64,000 bases of DNA from positions 57,758-121,757 of the forward strand of contig NZ_NHOU01000010.1 of assembly GCF_002179555.1 (NCBI RefSeq), read 5' to 3'. The translations under genes and the position numbers were made by a program. Position 1 is the stretch's first letter. Every line of letters begins with the position of its first letter. Shown one piece after another: positions 36,503 through 46,069 of this stretch. Under the pieces are notes generated by a model. The model ran no database searches. It saw only the letters and a list, made by a program, of their open reading frames with translations, and was not told the origin of the DNA. The DNA is from Salinicola salarius. Lineage in GTDB: Bacteria > Pseudomonadota > Gammaproteobacteria > Pseudomonadales > Halomonadaceae.

Positions 36503-37380
36503 ATGAGCACATCGATATTGCCCATTCCCGCCACCCTGCTCTGTGGATTTCTCGGCAGTGGCAAGACATCCCGCATCAATACGCTCATTGCCAGCGGCGA
36601 ACTCGCGAACGCGCTATTTTTGGTCAACGACTTCGGGCGTATCAACATCGATGCCGAGCTGATCGAATCGCAGGAAGACCACATCCTGCGGCTGACCAAC
36701 GGCTGCGCCTGTTGCGGGATCGCCGGCAATCTTTCCGCGCAGCTGCGCGACATACGGCGATGGCCGACGCCGCCATCTCATCTGGTCTTCGAAGCCAGCG
36801 GCATCGCGAGGCCGCGCCCGCTCATGCAGTTGCTCGACGCAGCACGCGGCTACCGGCGTGAACACGCCGAGACATGGTGGACGCCAGCGCCTTCACGCGT
36901 CACGTCGAGGATATGGCGATTAACGACATCGTCGTGGCCCAAATACGCGAAGTATCCAAACTGCGCATCAACCGTGTCGATTGGCTGACCGACGCGAAGC
37001 GCGAACAGATATTGCAATCAATCGCCGCCCTTAACCCGACGGCGCACCGGGTGGTTGAAAAGGCAGGGCAGTCATCAGCGTTGCCTGTCGCTGCCGCGAC
37101 GCGAGGCAGCGGACCGCTGGTCACGGAAAGCGTGGAGTTCTCCCGCGTCATTGATCTTGCCGTCCTCGAGACTCTGCTCAGCGAGGCAGCACCCACGCTG
37201 GTTCGCGCCAAGGGATTGGTGCAGGCCAACGACAATGCGGGCAGCTACCATGTTATCCAACTGGCAGGTGGCCGGTTGACCCGGACCGTGACCCGCGCCC
37301 ATCAATCGCGGGCGCTGGTGGTCATCGGCTACCCGGGCAATGACATGGACCGTCTGATCACCTCGCTGCGCGCGCTGTAA
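36503..37380 (+). pseudogene. COG0523 (CobW-like) metallochaperone GTPase, frameshifted
   Basis: Two overlapping frames together make one CobW-family protein. The first (from the ATG at 36,503) has Walker A GFLGSGKTS, the COG0523 metal-binding CxCC motif in NGCACCGIAGNL, and FEASGIARP, then loses sense after about 36,870 (TWWTPAPSRVT). The second frame picks up at MVDASAFTRHVEDMAINDIV (36,874) and continues through SKLRINRVDWLTDAKREQ (base-specificity region) to a normal C-terminal CobW domain ending at 37,380. A single indel near 36,865-36,875 explains it. COG0523 proteins often deliver zinc or other metals to amidohydrolases, and its 172-bp distance from one here fits that pairing. Confidence 0.8.
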
Positions 37381-37392
37381 CGATGACCGGGT

Positions 37393-38856
37393 TCAGGCCT
37401 CGGCATACTCGTTTGCGAGTGCGGCGGGTACCGGCCGGGTCATCAGACTGACCGCGACGAACACCACGATATTGCACAGCAGGCCGACGATGCCGGCGTT
37501 GATGTCCAGCGGCGTCGACTCCGCCACGATCTGGAAGTAGTAGTTGACGCCAATACCGACAACCATCCCCGCGATGGCTCCCTGCTTGGTGCCGCGCCGC
37601 CATATCAGGGCGCCATACACTGCCGGCACGAACTGCGCGATCGACCCATAGGCGCCGACCAGCAGCGCGATGATGCCGGCCGCCCCGAAGATCGACAGCC
37701 AATAGGCCGCTGCGCCAATCACGATCACACCGATACGCATGATCCAGACCTGCGTGCGTTCGTCCATGTCCGGCTTGAAAGGCAGGATCACGTCGCGGCC
37801 CAGCGAGACCGAGCCGCCGTGGGTGATCGCATCCGAGGATGACATTGCCGCAGCCAGTGCACCTGCCCCGATCAGGCCGTACAGCCAGCTGTTAGCGCCG
37901 AGATAGTTGGTCACGAGATGCGGCAGGACCTGGTCCGGGCTTTCCAGCGCGTCCGGGGCGATCACGCCGATGGCGGCAAAGCCGACGAACAGCACCGGCA
38001 CAAGGAAGATACCGAACAGGGGAAAAGCCATTGTCGTGATCTTGATGCGCTTTTCGGTGGTCGTATAGGACTTGGTGAATAGATGCGGCCACATCAGGAA
38101 GCCAAGGGCTGATACCAGTATGACGGTCGAATACGCCATGGCCGACATCTGCGAGCCTTCCTGGCCGATGGTCAGAAATCCCGGCTTTGCTTGCTCGATG
38201 GCAGTGAACATCTCCGTCGGGCTTCCCTGCAGCATATAGACCAGGTAATAGCCTACTGTCCAAGCCACGATAAGCATTAGTGCGCCCTGCAGCACATCGC
38301 TCCACGCTGCCCCGCGCACGCCCGAGGTTGCCACATACGCGACCACGATGCCGTAAGCCAGCAAGGCGCCGAACCAGTAGGGAATCACCCCGTCGGTGAG
38401 GATATTGAAAATGAAGGCCATGCCCTTGATCTGGAGGGTCAGGTACTGAATGAATGCCAGCACCGAGATCACACCCACGATCACGGTCAACGCCTTGGAC
38501 TGATACCGATCACCCAGGAAATCACCCATGGTGAAGAAATTCTTGCGGGCGCCAATACGACCTACCTTCGGCCCCAGCAAGTACCAAGGCAGGATCCCGA
38601 GAGCTATATAGGCCGGCACGAAGTACGACGCTGCCCCTTGGGAAAATGCCATACCCGGGCCACCGAGGAAGGAAAACGCACTGAAAACCGTACCGCCCAT
38701 CATGAACCAGATCACGATCAGGCCAAGACCGCGATCGGCGACCGCGTATTCGGAAACCGACCAGAACGAGCGTTTGCGCCCGGCCATGAGCCCAATCACG
38801 AAGGCAAGGACCAGATACACCAGCATCGAGCCCAGCGCGAATACCCAATTATTCAT
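37393..38856 (-). CDS. Sodium:solute symporter family (SSS) transporter
   Basis: 487 aa from the ATG at 38856, chosen because GGAGG precedes it; it overlaps the DUF3311 gene by 8 bp. About 13 hydrophobic segments. Family-typical stretches: FLGGPGMAFSQGAASYFVPA, GDFLGDRYQSKALTVIVGVI, LGFLMWPHLFTKSYTTTEKR (SSS signature region) and AGALAAAMSSSDAITHGGSVSLGRD. The presence of a DUF3311 partner is typical of the subgroup that takes up carboxylic acids or amides. In this context the cargo may be the substrate of the nearby amidohydrolase or M20 hydrolase, by position only. Confidence 0.9.
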   Translation of the reverse strand: MNNWVFALGSMLVYLVLAFVIGLMAGRKRSFWSVSEYAVADRGLGLIVIWFMMGGTVFSAFSFLGGPGMAFSQGAASYFVPAYIALGILPWYLLGPKVGRIGARKNFFTMGDFLGDRYQSKALTVIVGVISVLAFIQYLTLQIKGMAFIFNILTDGVIPYWFGALLAYGIVVAYVATSGVRGAAWSDVLQGALMLIVAWTVGYYLVYMLQGSPTEMFTAIEQAKPGFLTIGQEGSQMSAMAYSTVILVSALGFLMWPHLFTKSYTTTEKRIKITTMAFPLFGIFLVPVLFVGFAAIGVIAPDALESPDQVLPHLVTNYLGANSWLYGLIGAGALAAAMSSSDAITHGGSVSLGRDVILPFKPDMDERTQVWIMRIGVIVIGAAAYWLSIFGAAGIIALLVGAYGSIAQFVPAVYGALIWRRGTKQGAIAGMVVGIGVNYYFQIVAESTPLDINAGIVGLLCNIVVFVAVSLMTRPVPAALANEYAEA

Positions 38857-39076
38857 GCTCGCCTCCGTTGCCATACTCGTAGCGGTAGAAAAAGCACAAC
38901 GCGACGAAGGTGATCAGCTCTAGAAGAATGACCCAGAACAGACCGAAAGGCAGCCCCAGTACCAGCGGGAACACGTGGTTGGCGAGCCCGTACAACGGAA
39001 AGATCATGAGCAGGAACATCACCATCATGAATATAATGTACGGTCGGGTGACTTTCTTTTGGCGGCCGGTGGCCAT
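38849..39076 (-). CDS. DUF3311 small membrane protein
   Basis: 75 aa with two membrane helices (YIIFMMVMFLLMIFPLYGL and FGLFWVILLELITFVALCFF) separated by a short loop. Small DUF3311-type proteins of this form are encoded immediately upstream of SSS symporters and are thought to be accessory subunits. The overlap with the symporter start supports coupled synthesis. The start ATG is preceded by GGAGG. Confidence 0.8.
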   Translation of the reverse strand: MATGRQKKVTRPYIIFMMVMFLLMIFPLYGLANHVFPLVLGLPFGLFWVILLELITFVALCFFYRYEYGNGGEHE

Positions 39077-39145
39077 AAGCGCCCTCCTTTCGATGGCTTA
39101 TTATGTTTCTTGGCGCGACGGAGCACGCAATTCACGGACTCACGT

Positions 39146-40321
39146 CTATTGATGTTGTTTTTTAAGTGATTTGCGTGCCAGTTCGGCGAACAGCCGGATG
39201 CCATCCGGCATGATCCGGTCGTTGAAATCGTACTCGGGATGGTGCAAGCCGCGGCTATGCTCGGCGTCGCCTGACCCGACATGGATATAGGCGCCGGGGC
39301 GCTCGGCCAGCATGTAAGAGAAATCCTCCCCGCCCATGCAAGGCTTGTGGTTCACCGCCAATGCTTCCTCGCCGAAGCAGGCGGCGATGACGTGTCGGGC
39401 CGATTCGGTCGCGCCCGCATCGTTGTCGGTGACCCCGAACTTGTCCTCGATGACGAGCTCGATCTCCGCGCCATAGTACTGCTTCAGGCTCTGGCAGAGA
39501 CGACGCAGCCCCGATCGCACGACCTCTCGGGTAGCTTCGTCGAGTGCGCGAATGGTACCGGACAGCATTGCGGTGTCAGGGATAACGGCAAAACCGGCCA
39601 GGTCGCCGCTTTGCAAGGCACAGATACTTAACACCGCCGGGCTCAGCGGATCGACCTCACGGGCAATGATGGTGTGAGCCTTGTGCACGAGTTCGGCAGC
39701 GATGCGGATCGGATCGATACAGCCATGCGGGTTGAGCCCACCGTGTCCGCCGCGGCCATGAATGGTGATGTCGATTCGGTCGCCGCCGGCCATGATTGGC
39801 CCCGCGATGAGGCCGTACTGGCCGATCGGCAGCGACGGCCAGTTGTGCAGCGCGTAGATTTCGCGCATATCGAAGCGCTCGAAGATACCGTCCTCGATCA
39901 TCGCCTTGGCGCCACCGACTCCTTCCTCGGCCGGCTGGAACACGAAATAGACCGTACCTGAAAAATCGTCGTTTTCCTTCAAATCTTCGACCGCCCCCAG
40001 CAGCATGCTGGTATGGCCGTCGTGGCCGCAGGCGTGCATGCGTCCGGCGCGCGTCGAGGCATGCTTGACTCCGCTTTTTTCCTCGATGGGCAGCGCGTCC
40101 ATGTCGGCCCGGAGCCCGACACTGGCATCACTGGCGCCATCCGTGCCCACGATCCAGGCCACGATGCCAGTCTGGCCGATCCCGCTGACGTACTCGACGC
40201 CGAGCGAATCAAGATAGGCCCTCACCTTGCGCGATGTATCGCGTTCCTCGAAGCCCAGCTCGGGCTCTTGGTGCAAGTTGTGTCGGAATTGGACCAGCTT
40301 GTTCAGAGTCTCGGTCTTCAT
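39146..40321 (-). CDS. M20-family amidohydrolase (hippurate hydrolase/aminoacylase-like)
   Basis: 391 aa from the ATG at 40321, chosen for AGGA five nt upstream and because the family start (FRHNLHQEPELGFEE) follows. Metal and catalytic residues: LRADMDALPIEEKSG (Asp), HACGHDGHTSMLLGA (His, Asp/His), FQPAEEGVGGAKAMI (Glu pair), a dimerisation insert (ITIHGRGGHGGLNPHGCIDP) and a C-terminal His in GLHHPEYDFND. The GHGG block is conserved in N-acyl amino acid hydrolases of the AmhX/HipO type. It probably cleaves an N-acylated or amide substrate brought in by the neighbouring symporter. Exact substrate unknown. Confidence 0.88.
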   Translation of the reverse strand: MKTETLNKLVQFRHNLHQEPELGFEERDTSRKVRAYLDSLGVEYVSGIGQTGIVAWIVGTDGASDASVGLRADMDALPIEEKSGVKHASTRAGRMHACGHDGHTSMLLGAVEDLKENDDFSGTVYFVFQPAEEGVGGAKAMIEDGIFERFDMREIYALHNWPSLPIGQYGLIAGPIMAGGDRIDITIHGRGGHGGLNPHGCIDPIRIAAELVHKAHTIIAREVDPLSPAVLSICALQSGDLAGFAVIPDTAMLSGTIRALDEATREVVRSGLRRLCQSLKQYYGAEIELVIEDKFGVTDNDAGATESARHVIAACFGEEALAVNHKPCMGGEDFSYMLAERPGAYIHVGSGDAEHSRGLHHPEYDFNDRIMPDGIRLFAELARKSLKKQHQ

Positions 40322-40673
40322 AGGCATCCTGTTCGCGCTGCACCCATGCTCAGTTGGGCAAGGAATTGCAGCCTCTTCGATTAGTTCAAGCTGTATTGCA
40401 GAGCTTTTTATGTCAAGTAAACCCACTGGGTGCGTTAGGAGCACCCTGGCCGTACAGAACTGTAGCAAACGCTCTATCCTGTTCTGATGCCCCTTCCGAG
40501 GAGGATTGGGTAAGAGTCGTGAATAATGAGATTGTATTCTTCCTTTCTATACTGGCTTCGTTGCGCCACACTGAGGCTAGCACGTTATTTATCAGCCTAA
40601 TGAACGCCATGAACATTTACCTGTCGTGCAGTAGCGCAAATTATCTTCATGCCCACGTGAGTGGCGCAGTTAT
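40322..40673. other. Intergenic region upstream of the M20 gene
   Basis: 352 bp of AT-richer sequence with no gene. On the minus strand TTGACA near 40,415 could be a -35 box, but no matching -10 is clear. A weak hairpin GGGTGC-N7-GCACCC lies at 40,428-40,446. No terminator with a T-run was found for the lpd gene that ends at 40,674. Confidence 0.4.
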
Positions 40674-42068
40674 CTACACATGCATAGGGCGTTCAAAAGC
40701 CCCAAGTACAGACTCATGCAGCGCCTCCGAAAGTGTCGGATGGGGAAAGACCGTGCGCATGATCTCCAGCTCCGTCGTCTCTAGGGTTCGACCCAGCGCA
40801 TAGGTACCGATCAGTTCGGTCACGTCCGGCCCAATCAGGTGAGCCCCCAGCAACTCTCCGCTGTGCGCATCCATAACCGTCTTTACGAAGCCCTGCGAGT
40901 CGCCCAATGCCAAGGCCTTGCCATTGCCCACGAAGGCAAAACGACCGACGGTAACCGCATGGCCGTGCTCTCGGGCGCGCGCTTCCGTCAACCCCACGCT
41001 GGCCACCTGGGGATGGCAATAGGTGCAACTGGGAACGGCTTCGGGATCCAACGCATGCGCATCGACAAGCCCCGCTATGCGCTCAATGCATGCCACCCCC
41101 TCGTGGCTGGCCTTGTGGGCGAGCCAGGGCGGACCGGCCACATCGCCGATGGCGTAGACACCCGGTTCATCGGTGGCCGACCAGCGGTCCACCACGATGT
41201 GGCTCTTCTCCACCCGCACCGCCGTCTGCTCCAGCCCTAGCCCCTCGACGTTGCCGACGATGCCGGCGGCTAGGATAACCCTCTCCGCATCTAGGCTATG
41301 CTTTGCGCCGCCCTCGCTGAAGGTGATCTGCAGGCCGTCGTCCTGCGCCTGCTTGGATTCGACCATGGCCTGAGTGCGCACGTCGATGCCCTGCTTGCGC
41401 AGGCGCTCGGCGAGCATCGCGGAGATCTCGGCGTCCTCCACCGGCAGGATGCGCTCGGCCGCCTCCAGCAGGGTGACCTTTGAGCCTACCGTGGCATAGA
41501 AGCTGGCGAACTCCACGCCGATCGCCCCGGCGCCGATGACCGTGAGCGTATTCGGCAGCGCCGGCGGGGTCATGGCCTCGCGGGCGGTCCAAATCAGCTT
41601 GCCGTCGGGCTCGAAGTTGGGCAGCGCCCGGGGCCGGGCGCCGGTGGCGAGGATAATATGCACAGCACTCACCTCCTGCACCCCCTGCTCGCCCTCGATA
41701 ACGACGCGGCCCTGCCCCTGCAGGCGGGCGTGTCCCGTGAGCACGCTGACCTGATTTTTCTTCAGCAGTCCGCGCACGCCACGGTTGAGCTGTCCGGCCA
41801 CGGTGCGCGAACGCTTCACCGCCGCCTGCAGATCGAACTGCGGCGGGGCGTCCAGCACCAGGCCATAGTCAGCCCCCTCGCGGGCCTGTCGCAGAAGCTC
41901 GGCGGAGCGCAGCAGGGTCTTGGTGGGGATACAGCCCCAGTTCAGGCACACCCCGCCCAGCTCGGCCCGCTCAACAATGGCGGTCCTGAGCCCCAGTTGG
42001 GCAGCGCGGATGGCTGCCACGTAGCCGCCGGGGCCGGCACCGATGATTAGTACTTGATAACGCTCCAT
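40674..42068 (-). CDS. lpdA: Dihydrolipoyl dehydrogenase (E3)
   Basis: FAD disulfide reductase that reoxidises dihydrolipoyl groups of the E2 protein encoded upstream, yielding NADH. 464 aa from the ATG at 42068 (AGGAGGTGGCT upstream; a GTG two codons earlier is less likely). FAD site VLIIGAGPGGYVAAIRAAQLG, redox disulfide GGVCLNWGCIPTK (Cys41, Cys46), NAD site TVIGAGAIGVEFASFYATVG, FAD block PGVYAIGDVAGPPWLAHKA and active-site His in TVFPHPTLSEALHE. Last gene of the 2-oxo acid dehydrogenase operon. The genome probably has other lpd copies for its housekeeping complexes; this one is dedicated by position. Confidence 0.95.
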   Translation of the reverse strand: MERYQVLIIGAGPGGYVAAIRAAQLGLRTAIVERAELGGVCLNWGCIPTKTLLRSAELLRQAREGADYGLVLDAPPQFDLQAAVKRSRTVAGQLNRGVRGLLKKNQVSVLTGHARLQGQGRVVIEGEQGVQEVSAVHIILATGARPRALPNFEPDGKLIWTAREAMTPPALPNTLTVIGAGAIGVEFASFYATVGSKVTLLEAAERILPVEDAEISAMLAERLRKQGIDVRTQAMVESKQAQDDGLQITFSEGGAKHSLDAERVILAAGIVGNVEGLGLEQTAVRVEKSHIVVDRWSATDEPGVYAIGDVAGPPWLAHKASHEGVACIERIAGLVDAHALDPEAVPSCTYCHPQVASVGLTEARAREHGHAVTVGRFAFVGNGKALALGDSQGFVKTVMDAHSGELLGAHLIGPDVTELIGTYALGRTLETTELEIMRTVFPHPTLSEALHESVLGAFERPMHV

Positions 42069-42077
42069 AGCCACCTC

Positions 42078-43373
42078 CTAGACTAGAAGTTCCAGCGGGT
42101 CTTCCAGCAGTGCTCGCAGCTCGGCTAAGAAGCGAGCACCCACTGCGCCATCCACCACCCGGTGGTCAGAGGACAGAGTCATGATCATGACGTTACCCAC
42201 CGCCAGCTGGTCATTACGTACCACCGGACGCTTCTCCACCGCGCCCACGGCCAAAATGGCCGCCTGGGGCGGATTGATGATGGCGGAGAACTCGCGGATG
42301 CCATACATGCCGAGGTTGGAGATGGTGAAGCCGCCACCCTGGTATTCGGCAGGCGCCAACTTGCCCGCGCGGGCCCTGTGGGCCAAATCGCGGATCTCGC
42401 CGGAGATCTCCGCCAGGCCCTTGCGATCGGCCTCGTGGATCACCGGAGTGACCAGGCCGCCCTCGGTGGCCACGGCCACGCAGACGTCCACGTCCAGGTA
42501 GCGCAGGATGGCCTCCTCGCTCCAACTGGCGTTCACATCCGGCACACGGCGCAATGCGCGGGCCGCAGCGTAGACCACGATGTCGTTCACCGATAGTCGA
42601 TATTTGCGATCGGCCCCCGAGCTCTTGGCGTTGAGACGGCCGCGCAGGGCCAGCATCTCCTCCACGTCCACTTCCATGGTTAGGTAGAAGTGCGGGACCT
42701 GCTGTTTAGACTCGGTCAGGCGCCGGGCAATGGTCTTACGCATGCCGCTGTTGGGGATACGCTCGACACGGGCGCCTTCGGGCACGGATGACGCCTGGAT
42801 CGATGCGGCGGCGGGTGCTGCTGCCTGAACCGGGGCGGCTTCGCGGGCCCGCTCGACATCCAGGCGGACGATGCGGCCATGCGGACCACTTCCTTGGATG
42901 CCGCTCAAATCCAAGCCGTACTCATTTGCCAGACGCCTGGCCAGCGGGCTGGCGAAGACGCGGCCTTCGCGCTCCGGAGCGGAGGCTTGTCCTTGCGATT
43001 CAGCGGACACAGGGTTTTGAGCGGGTGCGGCCTGGGGCTCAGGCGCGGTTTCCGGCTCCGGCGACGCGGGTGCGGCGGGCTCGCTCGGGGCGCTGGGCGC
43101 CTGAAAAGCGGCCAGCGCGGACTCGTCCTCGCCGGGCTCGAGCAGAACGCCGATCATCGTGCCTACGGTCACGCCCTCGCTACCGCCCGGCACCAGGATG
43201 CGCCCGAGCACTCCGTCGGCCTCGGTCTCCAATTCCATCACGGCCTTGTCGGTTTCCATCTCGGCGAGCGTCTCGCCCTTGGACACCTGGTCGCCCTCGA
43301 CCTTGACCCAGCGCACCAGGGTGGCCTCTTCCATGCCAGCGGCTACCGAAGGCAGTTCGATCTTGATCGCCAT
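42078..43373 (-). CDS. 2-oxo acid dehydrogenase E2 (dihydrolipoamide acyltransferase)
   Basis: 431 aa. One lipoyl domain at the N-terminus with lipoyl-lysine Lys43 in EMETDKAVMELE, an Ala/Pro/Glu-rich linker (about 85-135), a peripheral subunit-binding domain (ASPLARRLANEYGLDLSGI, about 140-175), a second linker, and the catalytic domain from GMRKTIARRLTESKQQVPHF to TLSSDHRVVDGAVGARFL, with the HxxxDG active site. The single lipoyl domain and fused E1 partner fit a specialised complex (acetoin-, branched-chain- or other 2-oxo acid-type) rather than the housekeeping PDH or OGDH. AGGAGGG precedes the start; lpd follows after 9 bp. Confidence 0.94.
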   Translation of the reverse strand: MAIKIELPSVAAGMEEATLVRWVKVEGDQVSKGETLAEMETDKAVMELETEADGVLGRILVPGGSEGVTVGTMIGVLLEPGEDESALAAFQAPSAPSEPAAPASPEPETAPEPQAAPAQNPVSAESQGQASAPEREGRVFASPLARRLANEYGLDLSGIQGSGPHGRIVRLDVERAREAAPVQAAAPAAASIQASSVPEGARVERIPNSGMRKTIARRLTESKQQVPHFYLTMEVDVEEMLALRGRLNAKSSGADRKYRLSVNDIVVYAAARALRRVPDVNASWSEEAILRYLDVDVCVAVATEGGLVTPVIHEADRKGLAEISGEIRDLAHRARAGKLAPAEYQGGGFTISNLGMYGIREFSAIINPPQAAILAVGAVEKRPVVRNDQLAVGNVMIMTLSSDHRVVDGAVGARFLAELRALLEDPLELLV

Positions 43374-43376
43374 GGC

Positions 43377-43853
43377 TCAGCCCTCCTTGGGCACGTCGGG
43401 CCGGTAGGCCTGGATGTCGGCGTACTGCACGAACTCGAGAATGTTGCCCTCGGGGTCGCGCAGGAAGATCAGAAAGGTGCCCGGGCGCACTTCCACCAGC
43501 TCGCTGCCGCTGAGCAGCGGCAGGCCCAGCTTCTTGAGCTTGGCGAGCATTGCCGCGAGATCGTCGACAATAAAGGTGAGGTAAGCGTTGCCGCGCCGCT
43601 CGAGAATGGTATCGGTATGCGTGGACGCCGCCGGGGCCGCCTCGGGCTGGAGCAGTTTGATGCGCTCGCCGAAAGGCGTCTGCAGCCGTGCGACGCGGTA
43701 GGCGCCGACGGTCAGCCCGGTATCGCCGGCTTTTTCCGCTGTCACGTCAATGACGTTGATCTCGGTGAGCCCCAACTCCTCGACATAAAAGCGCTTGAGC
43801 GAATCCAGGTCCTGGCAGCAGATGCCGACTTCCATGGGTACCAGTTGCTTCAT
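43377..43853 (-). CDS. VOC-family (glyoxalase/dioxygenase-superfamily) protein
   Basis: 158 aa from the ATG at 43853 (GGAG at good spacing; an ATG two codons earlier is too close). Two beta-alpha-beta-beta-beta modules: VPMEVGICCQDLDSLKRFYV and the second beginning GNAYLTFIVDDLAAMLAKL. The C-terminal FLIFLRDPEGNILEFVQYAD contains the conserved Glu of the vicinal-oxygen-chelate metal site. It is set between E1 and E2 with gaps of 13 and 3 bp, so it is certainly part of the operon. Possible roles are epimerase, lyase or thiol-adduct isomerase acting just before or after the 2-oxo acid; none can be chosen from sequence. Confidence 0.85.
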   Translation of the reverse strand: MKQLVPMEVGICCQDLDSLKRFYVEELGLTEINVIDVTAEKAGDTGLTVGAYRVARLQTPFGERIKLLQPEAAPAASTHTDTILERRGNAYLTFIVDDLAAMLAKLKKLGLPLLSGSELVEVRPGTFLIFLRDPEGNILEFVQYADIQAYRPDVPKEG

Positions 43854-43866
43854 GTTCATTACTCCT

Positions 43867-46050
43867 TTAGGCGAGCGGCCGGCCCTGCTGGGCCATGACC
43901 AGACGTAGACCGTCTTCGATCTCTTCCGGCCCGGCGCAGGCGGCGCGCTCGAGCACCTTGGAAATGCTGGGCGAGGCTTCGCCGCCGGTCACGCGCTGCA
44001 CCGGCTGGTCCAGATAGTCAAAGAAGCGGCGCTGGACCTCGTCGCCCAGCAGGACACCGTAGGCGGTGCCCACCGAACCCTGCTCCACGACCAGCACGTT
44101 GTTAGTCTTGCGGATGCTCGCGCCGATGGTCTCCCAGTCGAGCCCGGCCCGGTCCAGGCTGCGCAGGTCGATCACTTCGGCATCCACGCTCAGCCGTTCC
44201 ACGGCCTCCACCGAGGTCTGCACCAGGGATAGATAAGTCAACACGGTAACGTCCTTGCCCGGACGCACCACTTTCGCCTTGCCCAGCGGGATGTAGTAGT
44301 CCAGATCGTCGACTGGCGCCGGGAACTTGGCGTTGTAGAGGTCAGTGTGCTCGATCACCAGCACCGGGTCTTCGCACTGCAGCGCGCTATTCATCAGCCC
44401 GACGTAGTCATAGGGGGTGCTCGCCGCCACGATGCGCCAGCCCGGCGAGGTAGCGAAGATGCCGGCGGGATCCATGGAGTGCTGCGAGCCGTAGCCCGTG
44501 CCCATGGCCACCTTGGTGCGCAGCACTAAGGGCATGGCGCTGTCGCCACCGAACATGTGGCGCGCCTTGGCGATCTGGTTGAACACCTGATCGGCGGCCA
44601 CCCACATGAAGTCCGGGTACATGAACTCCACTACCGGCCGGTAGCGCCCGTCCATGGCGATGCCACCGCCCAGCCCGACGAAGGCATTCTCGCTGATGGG
44701 CGTGCCCAGGCAGCGGTCAGGAAAGTCCTGCGAAAGCCCTCGGGTGGCGCCGTTAGTGCCGCCCTTGAGGCGGTGCACATCCTCGCCCATCACCACGATG
44801 CGTTCGTCTTTGCTCATACGCCGGTGCATGACGTCGGCCACGCTGTCGACGAACTTGTGCTCTTCGAGCTTGCCCTGGAACTGCTCCTGCTCCACATAGC
44901 GCACGCCGTCGAGCTCGGAGAGGTCGCCGCGAATGTGGGCGTCGCGGAAGTCCGGCGTCGGCCACAGGTCCGCCCGCACCGCCGGCTTGGCGCCGCTTTT
45001 GTCGAGCAGCTCGTCAGCGGCCGCCTCCATGGCGGCCTGCGCTTGCTCGCGCAGTGACTTGATGCCGGCCTCGTCGATCAGCTTGCGTTTGATCATCTCG
45101 CTGCCCACGCGATCCAGCGGATCGCGTGCACGCCACTCGTTTTCCTCATCCTTCGTGCGGTAGCCAAAGGCGCTGCCGGGCAGCGGCCCGTTCTGATGGA
45201 AGAAGCGGTACACGTCGGCTTCGATAATCGTCGGGCCGCCGCCGCTGCGCATGATCTCCAGCGCCTCTTGCGTGGCCAAGTACACAGCAAGCGGATCCAT
45301 GCCGTCGATTTTCCACGAGGGGATTCCGAACGCCTGGCCGCGCGCCGAGAGCCGCGGCTCGGCGGTCGCTTCGTCCACCACCGTGGAGACGGCGTAGCGA
45401 TTGTTCTCGATGAAGAAGCACAGCGGCAGTTTCCAAGCGGCGGCCAAGTTCATGGTCTCCAACACCGAGCCGATGTTGATCGCGCCGTCGCCGAAATAGG
45501 TGATCGTCACATCGCCCGTACCGGCGCGACGATGCGACCAGGCAGCACCGGCGGCCATGGGTACGCCGCCGCCGACGATCGCGTTGGTGCCGAGTACGCC
45601 CGCGTCGCCCCAGCGCAGGTGCATGGAGCCGCCGCGACCACGGCAGTAGCCCTGCGCCAGACCCATGATCTCGGCCAGCGTCTTCTGCAGCAGTTCGTGA
45701 ACCGGCGCGGTCACGGCGTTAGCTGGGTCCATGCCCTCGGGGGAGACATAGTGCAGGCACTTTGCCAGAAACTGATGATGCGCCCGGTGGGAGCCGTTGA
45801 TCTGGTCGGACGCGCGTAGCGTCAGCGCAGAACCCACGGCGCCGCTTTCCTGGCCGATGCTCGAGTGAGCAGGGCCATGCACCAGGCCTTGGCCTGCCAG
45901 CTCCAGCACTTTCTCTTCGAATGCGCGGATCAGGTGCAGGTCGACGAGGGAGCTCCGCAGCAGGCCGGGATCGGCGGCTTGCCAGTCCTTGTCGGTGGTG
46001 ACTAGCTCGCGCCAGGGCGCGGCGGAAGTGAGTTTGCTGGAACGGGGCAT
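43867..46050 (-). CDS. Fused alpha-beta E1 of a 2-oxo acid dehydrogenase complex
   Basis: 727 aa from the ATG at 46050 (AGGAGG upstream); the ORF continues further up only as an antisense-like extension into the SDR gene. The alpha half (about 1-370) carries the thiamine diphosphate motif GDGAINIGSVLETMNLAAAW ending in ENNRYAV, and the substrate/His loop ARGQAFGIPSWKIDGMDPLAVY. The beta half (from about 395: EEHKFVDSVADVMHRRMSKD) has VVMGEDVHRLKGGTNGATRG, SENAFVGLGGGIAMDGRYRP and a transketolase C-terminal domain (VLTYLSLVQTSVEAVERL). Fusion of the two E1 chains is seen in specialised acyl-forming complexes. It oxidatively decarboxylates an unidentified 2-oxo acid or diketone-type substrate. 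Confidence 0.93.
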   Translation of the reverse strand: MPRSSKLTSAAPWRELVTTDKDWQAADPGLLRSSLVDLHLIRAFEEKVLELAGQGLVHGPAHSSIGQESGAVGSALTLRASDQINGSHRAHHQFLAKCLHYVSPEGMDPANAVTAPVHELLQKTLAEIMGLAQGYCRGRGGSMHLRWGDAGVLGTNAIVGGGVPMAAGAAWSHRRAGTGDVTITYFGDGAINIGSVLETMNLAAAWKLPLCFFIENNRYAVSTVVDEATAEPRLSARGQAFGIPSWKIDGMDPLAVYLATQEALEIMRSGGGPTIIEADVYRFFHQNGPLPGSAFGYRTKDEENEWRARDPLDRVGSEMIKRKLIDEAGIKSLREQAQAAMEAAADELLDKSGAKPAVRADLWPTPDFRDAHIRGDLSELDGVRYVEQEQFQGKLEEHKFVDSVADVMHRRMSKDERIVVMGEDVHRLKGGTNGATRGLSQDFPDRCLGTPISENAFVGLGGGIAMDGRYRPVVEFMYPDFMWVAADQVFNQIAKARHMFGGDSAMPLVLRTKVAMGTGYGSQHSMDPAGIFATSPGWRIVAASTPYDYVGLMNSALQCEDPVLVIEHTDLYNAKFPAPVDDLDYYIPLGKAKVVRPGKDVTVLTYLSLVQTSVEAVERLSVDAEVIDLRSLDRAGLDWETIGASIRKTNNVLVVEQGSVGTAYGVLLGDEVQRRFFDYLDQPVQRVTGGEASPSISKVLERAACAGPEEIEDGLRLVMAQQGRPLA

Positions 46051-46069
46051 TGCCGCCTCCTTAAATCGT

